Source of the DNA: Paenibacillus_AQ nitricinens
Lineage (GTDB): Bacteria; Bacillota; Bacilli; Paenibacillales; Paenibacillaceae
Assembly: GCF_052056485.1 (NCBI RefSeq)
Contig: NZ_CP183948.1
Span: 3,038,001-3,102,000 of the forward strand
Reading direction: 5' to 3'
DNA length: 64,000 bases
In this document: one piece after another, positions 60,986-64,000 of the stretch
Numbering within the stretch: position 1 is the stretch's first letter
Layout of the letters: the number at the start of each line of letters is the position of its first letter
The notes under the pieces: generated by a model
The model's input: the letters and a program-made list of their open reading frames with translations, nothing else
What the model was told of the DNA's origin: nothing
The model's database searches: none
Position numbers and translations under genes: made by a program

Positions 60986-61063
60986 TGAGACAGAAAAGGT
61001 GTGACGCCTAAGAAGGAGCGCCCACATCCTTTCTGCAAAATTCAGGGGATAAGGATGGTAATA

Positions 61064-62560
61064 ATGGGCAAAAGTGCAACTGAAACAGACGTCATTTTAA
61101 TTGGTGCTGGAATCATGAGTGCGACTTTAGGAACACTTTTAAAAGAATTAGTGCCGGATTGGAAGATTAAAGTGTTTGAAAAGCTCGAAAATGCAGGTGA
61201 GGAAAGCTCTAATGAATGGAATAATGCAGGAACTGGACATGCGGCGCTCTGCGAGCTTAACTACACTGTCGAAAAATCCGACGGAACTGTGGATATAAGT
61301 AAAGCCATCCAAATTAATGAACAGTTTCAACTTTCAATGCAATTTTGGTCTTATTTGGTAAATCGTAAGCTGATACATAATCCGCAGGACTTTATTATGC
61401 CCTTGCCCCATATGAGTTTGGTACTAGGGGAGAAGAATGTAGCTTTTTTGAAGAGAAGATTTGAAGCGCTCTCAAAAAATCCATTGTTTCAAGGTATGGA
61501 ATTTTCCGATGACTCTAGCAAATTAATGGAATGGATACCGCTTATTATACAAAATCGTCCATCGAATGAACCTATAGCAGCAACAAAAATAGACTCTGGC
61601 ACAGATGTTAACTTTGGTGCTTTAACGCGTATATTATTTGATCACTTAAAGAGTAAAAATGTAGAACTCCATTATAAACATTGTGTGGATGGAATCAAAC
61701 GTACAAGCGATGGGTCATGGGACTTGAGAGTGAAGAACGACAGCGGTACTATTGAACATCATACTGCAAAATTTGTCTTTGTTGGTGGCGGGGGAGGAAG
61801 CTTGCATATCCTGCAAAAATCAGGTATTCCTGAAGGGAAGCATATTGGTGGATTCCCGGTAAGTGGAATATTTATGGTGTGTAATAAACCAGAAGTTATA
61901 GCCCAGCATCATGCAAAAGTATACGGTAAAGCTAAGGTTGGAGCACCTCCAATGTCTGTTCCGCATCTGGACACTAGATTTATTGACAACAAAAAATCGT
62001 TGCTATTTGGACCGTTTGCTGGTTTCTCACCAAAATTTTTAAAAACCGGTTCAATGTTTGATTTGATCACTTCCGTAAAACCGGATAACCTCCTAACGAT
62101 GTTGTCTGCAGGTGCAAAAAACATGTCTTTGACCAAATACCTAATCGAGCAAGTGTTGTTATCGAAGGAAAAACGCATGGAGGAATTACGAGATTTTATC
62201 CCGAATGCCAAAATAGAGGATTGGGATCTAGTCGTAGCAGGCCAACGCGTGCAGGTAATCAAAGATACAGAGGACGGCAAAGGTATTCTTCAATTCGGTA
62301 CAGAGGTTATTAGCGCCGCAGATGGTTCGATTGCAGCATTGCTTGGGGCTTCCCCAGGTGCTTCTACGGCTGTTCACGTGATGCTTGAAGTACTTAATAA
62401 ATGTTTCCCTCAGCATATAAAAGAGTGGGAACCGAAAATAAAAGAAATGATTCCTTCTTATGGCCTGTCACTACTGGACAATCCAGAGCTTTTGCATGAA
62501 GTGCACACATTAACGGCAACTACTTTGGGTCTAGGTGGAAAAGAGCGAGTGAATAGTTAA
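61064..62560 (+). CDS. mqo: Malate:quinone oxidoreductase
   Basis: 498 residues, the usual Mqo length. FAD motif 'VILIGAGIMSATLGTLLKEL', the Mqo signature 'SSNEWNNAGTGHAALCELNY', 'HNPQDFIMPLPHMSLVLGE', 'FVGGGGGSLHILQKSGIPE' and the C-terminal 'TEVISAADGSIAALLGASPG'. It oxidises malate to oxaloacetate and passes electrons to menaquinone at the membrane. ATG 61064 is chosen because AAGGA is 9 nt upstream; starts at 61001 or 61055 are not supported. Monocistronic. Confidence 0.95.
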   Translation: MGKSATETDVILIGAGIMSATLGTLLKELVPDWKIKVFEKLENAGEESSNEWNNAGTGHAALCELNYTVEKSDGTVDISKAIQINEQFQLSMQFWSYLVNRKLIHNPQDFIMPLPHMSLVLGEKNVAFLKRRFEALSKNPLFQGMEFSDDSSKLMEWIPLIIQNRPSNEPIAATKIDSGTDVNFGALTRILFDHLKSKNVELHYKHCVDGIKRTSDGSWDLRVKNDSGTIEHHTAKFVFVGGGGGSLHILQKSGIPEGKHIGGFPVSGIFMVCNKPEVIAQHHAKVYGKAKVGAPPMSVPHLDTRFIDNKKSLLFGPFAGFSPKFLKTGSMFDLITSVKPDNLLTMLSAGAKNMSLTKYLIEQVLLSKEKRMEELRDFIPNAKIEDWDLVVAGQRVQVIKDTEDGKGILQFGTEVISAADGSIAALLGASPGASTAVHVMLEVLNKCFPQHIKEWEPKIKEMIPSYGLSLLDNPELLHEVHTLTATTLGLGGKERVNS

Positions 62561-62613
62561 AAAATGATCAATCGCTCGAAAGTCTGATAATTGACAGAGA
62601 TTTTCTTCGAGAA

Positions 62614-62642
62614 AGCCTATGGATTTAATTCATAGGTTTTTT
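62614..62642 (+). terminator. Rho-independent terminator
   Basis: AGCCTATG (62614-62621) / CATAGGTT (62631-62638) with TTTTTT running to 62642. It closes mqo. Confidence 0.85.
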
Positions 62643-62647
62643 GTTGA

Positions 62648-62932
62648 GTTCTGAAAGAACTTTTGGAGAATAACGAATACTATATCATCTTTGCGAACTT
62701 CAAGGCTTTTCCGCAAGAGAAGGACGTAACTGATGTTCAGACCTATGAGGAGTTCTTAAATAGTGATTGCCAGCTTATACTTTTAGTCGTTGATTGTGAA
62801 TATGCTACAGTTTATTGTAAAGATCAAGGAAAGCTTGAAGCGCTGTACCATAATGCGATTGCAAATGGATATGAAGATGTTCAGTACATTACGAATGAAA
62901 ATGACTTCAGAACTAGATTGTCAGTATGGTAG
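62648..62932 (+). pseudogene. DUF2691-like gene remnant (C-terminal half)
   Basis: About 94 codons open from 62648, closed upstream by TGA at 62645. The sequence 'EYYIIFANFKAFPQEKDV', 'YEEFLNSDCQLILLVVDCEY' and 'QYITNENDFRTRLSVW' is the C-terminal half of DUF2691 proteins (about 150 residues in all). There is no ATG and no ribosome binding site; the only start-like codon is TTG 62663. The N-terminal half is absent, cut just after the mqo terminator. Probably a decayed gene; a short functional version is not excluded. Confidence 0.6.
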
Positions 62933-62983
62933 AAAAATAAAAGTTCTGTTAGATCGTATGAAGTTAATAAATCTGGAAGCAAC

Positions 62984-63013
62984 AAAAAGCCCCAACACTC
63001 GCTGGGGCTTTTT
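62984..63013. terminator. Bidirectional rho-independent terminator
   Basis: AAAAAGCCCCA (62984-62994) / TGGGGCTTTTT (63003-63013), 8-nt loop. It serves the remnant on the plus strand and the NTF2-like gene on the minus strand. Confidence 0.88.
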
Positions 63014-63062
63014 GTTATATCCAAATGTTGAACTTGTTTTATCTGAAGATTGGATAAGGAAC

Positions 63063-63419
63063 TTACTGATTAACGTTTTCTGCTCCAGGGACAATTTCAA
63101 TATTAGTGATTAGGTCATCGGCGATAGTAAAGAAATAATAAAACAGTTGAGGACTTCCCGGGAAGATTCCGCTGGTTAATGAAGTCACAATTATTATCCC
63201 GTATTTATTTTCAACGTCTATAACTTCAGACTTCAGCTTAAACTCATCGTTAGATTTTCCACGCCATTCTTTAATAGCCTCAATTCCATGAAAATGATTA
63301 TTTTCACCGATATCATGAATGTGTGCATCTTTTGCCATGCAAACATCCATGACCACATTATCATTAGTGTTTAACGAATCCATATAAATTTCAACAGGTT
63401 GTGGTAGTTGTTTTAACAT
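63063..63419 (-). CDS. SnoaL/NTF2-like protein
   Basis: 118 residues with the cone-shaped NTF2-like fold: 'LPQPVEIYMDSLNTNDNVVM', 'VCMAKDAHIHDIGENNHFHG', 'AIKEWRGKSNDEFKLKSEVI' and 'QLFYYFFTIADDLITNIEIV'. This matches the polyketide-cyclase-like SnoaL family, which covers isomerases and many uncharacterised proteins. GGGGG precedes the start. Single gene; function unknown. Confidence 0.82.
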   Translation of the reverse strand: MLKQLPQPVEIYMDSLNTNDNVVMDVCMAKDAHIHDIGENNHFHGIEAIKEWRGKSNDEFKLKSEVIDVENKYGIIIVTSLTSGIFPGSPQLFYYFFTIADDLITNIEIVPGAENVNQ

Positions 63420-63507
63420 TGTGTTACCCCCTTTCTTTAATATCCTAGCATTTATAACTAGACTACTTTATGTCATATTACAATTTTAAAGAATCCTATA
63501 AGGGGAT

Positions 63508-63537
63508 TTGACGAACAAATCATTCGTTTGTTACAAT
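63508..63537 (+). promoter_or_regulatory. Strong promoter of the leader peptide-acetyltransferase unit, with operator-like dyad
   Basis: TTGACG (63508-63513), 18-bp spacer, TACAAT (63532-63537) with a TG one base upstream of the -10 (extended -10). The spacer holds the dyad ACGAA-n7-TTCGT, overlapping AACAAA...TTTGTT, which could be an operator. Confidence 0.7.
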
Positions 63538-63568
63538 GGCCCCATCAATTAGGAAAAGGATGAGGACG

Positions 63569-63622
63569 ATGGTTCGTCGTTTGAAACGGTTTAAGAATGT
63601 CGCTACTGTATCAAGCTTCTAA
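63569..63622 (+). CDS. 17-residue leader peptide of the acetyltransferase gene
   Basis: The short frame encodes MVRRLKRFKNVATVSSF, with AAAAGGA 8 nt before ATG 63569; a second in-frame ATG at 63560 has no proper spacing. Its last codons and stop (63620-63622) lie in the 5' arm of the stem at 63615-63650. A ribosome paused near the end would keep that stem open. The basic N-terminus and aliphatic end recall leaders of inducible cat and erm genes. Confidence 0.7.
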   Translation: MVRRLKRFKNVATVSSF

Positions 63623-63656
63623 GTATAAATGCTATAAATTACTTAGAAGCGAGGGG
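63615..63656 (+). promoter_or_regulatory. Attenuator-like stem abutting the acetyltransferase ribosome binding site
   Basis: GCTTCTAAGTA (63615-63625) / TACTTAGAAGC (63640-63650) is a perfect 11-bp stem with a 14-nt loop. The Shine-Dalgarno GAGGGG (63651-63656) begins at the next base, so the closed stem could hinder ribosome loading. No T tract follows, which argues for translational rather than transcriptional control. Confidence 0.65.
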
Positions 63657-63661
63657 AAAGA

Positions 63662-64000
63662 ATGAAACAGCAATTGTTTAACCACTGGTCAGAAACGAAG
63701 TATTTGAAGGATATTGTCACCAACCCAATGATTGAGGTAGGGGATTACTCGTATTACTCTGGTTATTACGATAGTCATCCTTTTGAAGACGGGTGCGTCA
63801 GATATCTTTGGGGAGATGAACCGTCAAGAAAGTTATTTAACCCGATCGAAGATTTTGGGTGGCATTTAGATAAATTGATTATAGGAAATTATGTTTGTAT
63901 TGCAAGTGGTGTAATTATTTTAATGGGTGGAAATCACAATCATCATCCTGAATGGATTACCGTGTATCCCTTTTTAGACCAGATTGAAACCTCTTACGAA
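63662..64000 (+). CDS. CatB/Vat-type hexapeptide acetyltransferase, N-terminal part (partial)
   Basis: 113 codons, open to the end of the window. 'NPMIEVGDYSYYSGYYDSHP', 'DKLIIGNYVCIASGVIILMG' and 'GNHNHHPEWITVYPF' match the left-handed beta-helix xenobiotic acetyltransferases (chloramphenicol CatB and streptogramin Vat types); 'GNHNHHPEW' corresponds to the active-site His loop. It uses acetyl-CoA to O-acetylate a small molecule. GAGGGG lies 5 nt before ATG. The leader upstream suggests antibiotic-inducible expression. Confidence 0.82.
   Translation, partial: MKQQLFNHWSETKYLKDIVTNPMIEVGDYSYYSGYYDSHPFEDGCVRYLWGDEPSRKLFNPIEDFGWHLDKLIIGNYVCIASGVIILMGGNHNHHPEWITVYPFLDQIETSYE

Noticed and set aside
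1..64000. CRISPR array, tRNA, rRNA, prophage or intact IS
   Set aside because: No spaced identical repeats, cloverleaf, ribosomal RNA sequence, integrase or transposase were seen on either strand.

Overview
The window reads as chromosomal DNA of a spore-forming, low-GC Gram-positive bacterium, most likely Paenibacillus or a close relative. Reasons: strong GGAGG-type ribosome binding sites with many GTG and TTG starts, LplB/LplC-type sugar ABC permeases beside a YesM/YesN two-component pair, a GerA/GerC/GerB spore germinant receptor operon, spore-type DUF1657 and DUF421 proteins, and many lipoproteins. The genus call is inference. No tRNA, rRNA, CRISPR array or intact insertion sequence was seen.

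Layout. (1) 1-6239: sugar-derivative catabolism, with three Gfo/Idh/MocA oxidoreductases, a ThuA-like protein, a sugar-phosphate isomerase/epimerase and an AraC regulator. (2) 6316-16736: an accessory stretch of small enzymes (HAD phosphatase, GNAT, APH-type kinase, methyltransferase, PPOX flavoprotein, MccF-like S66 peptidase, ClbS/DfsB-like protein, PhzF, NUDIX), small membrane proteins, an intergenic repeat and a beta-lactamase-like gene remnant. (3) 16770-20916: a sulfur (possibly selenium) uptake locus with two TusA-like proteins, two half-size YeeE/YedE transporters, a LysR regulator and an unusual thioredoxin-reductase/thioredoxin fusion. (4) 21180-28344: oligosaccharide-type ABC importer plus its YesN/YesM two-component system. 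(5) 28433-33570: spore genes (DUF1657, DUF421 with a DUF1657-like tail, gerA-gerC-gerB). (6) 33710-43082: MoxR ATPase, DUF58 and DUF4129 proteins, then an 861-residue secreted protein built of about five repeated beta-type units, and a YknXYZ/MacAB-like ABC exporter with its membrane-fusion protein. (7) 43100-49484: NagZ-like lipoprotein, ferritin, beta-propeller protein, a cation diffusion facilitator behind a structured leader (NiCo-riboswitch candidate), bacteriohemerythrin and a metallophosphoesterase. (8) 49665-53595: hssR-hssS-hrtB-hrtA haem sensing and efflux, with a recognisable HssR box. (9) 53828-60353: LysR, GNAT, then a second AraC-controlled sugar cluster with three Gfo/Idh/MocA enzymes and an isomerase. 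(10) 60557-64000: a small membrane protein, malate:quinone oxidoreductase, a DUF2691 remnant, an NTF2-like protein, and the start of a CatB/Vat-type acetyltransferase preceded by a 17-residue leader peptide and an 11-bp stem, which looks like ribosome-stalling control.

The strongest candidates for undescribed biology are the secreted repeat protein/ABC exporter/MoxR locus, the sulfur locus with its cofactor-atypical reductase, and the leader-peptide switch at the right edge.
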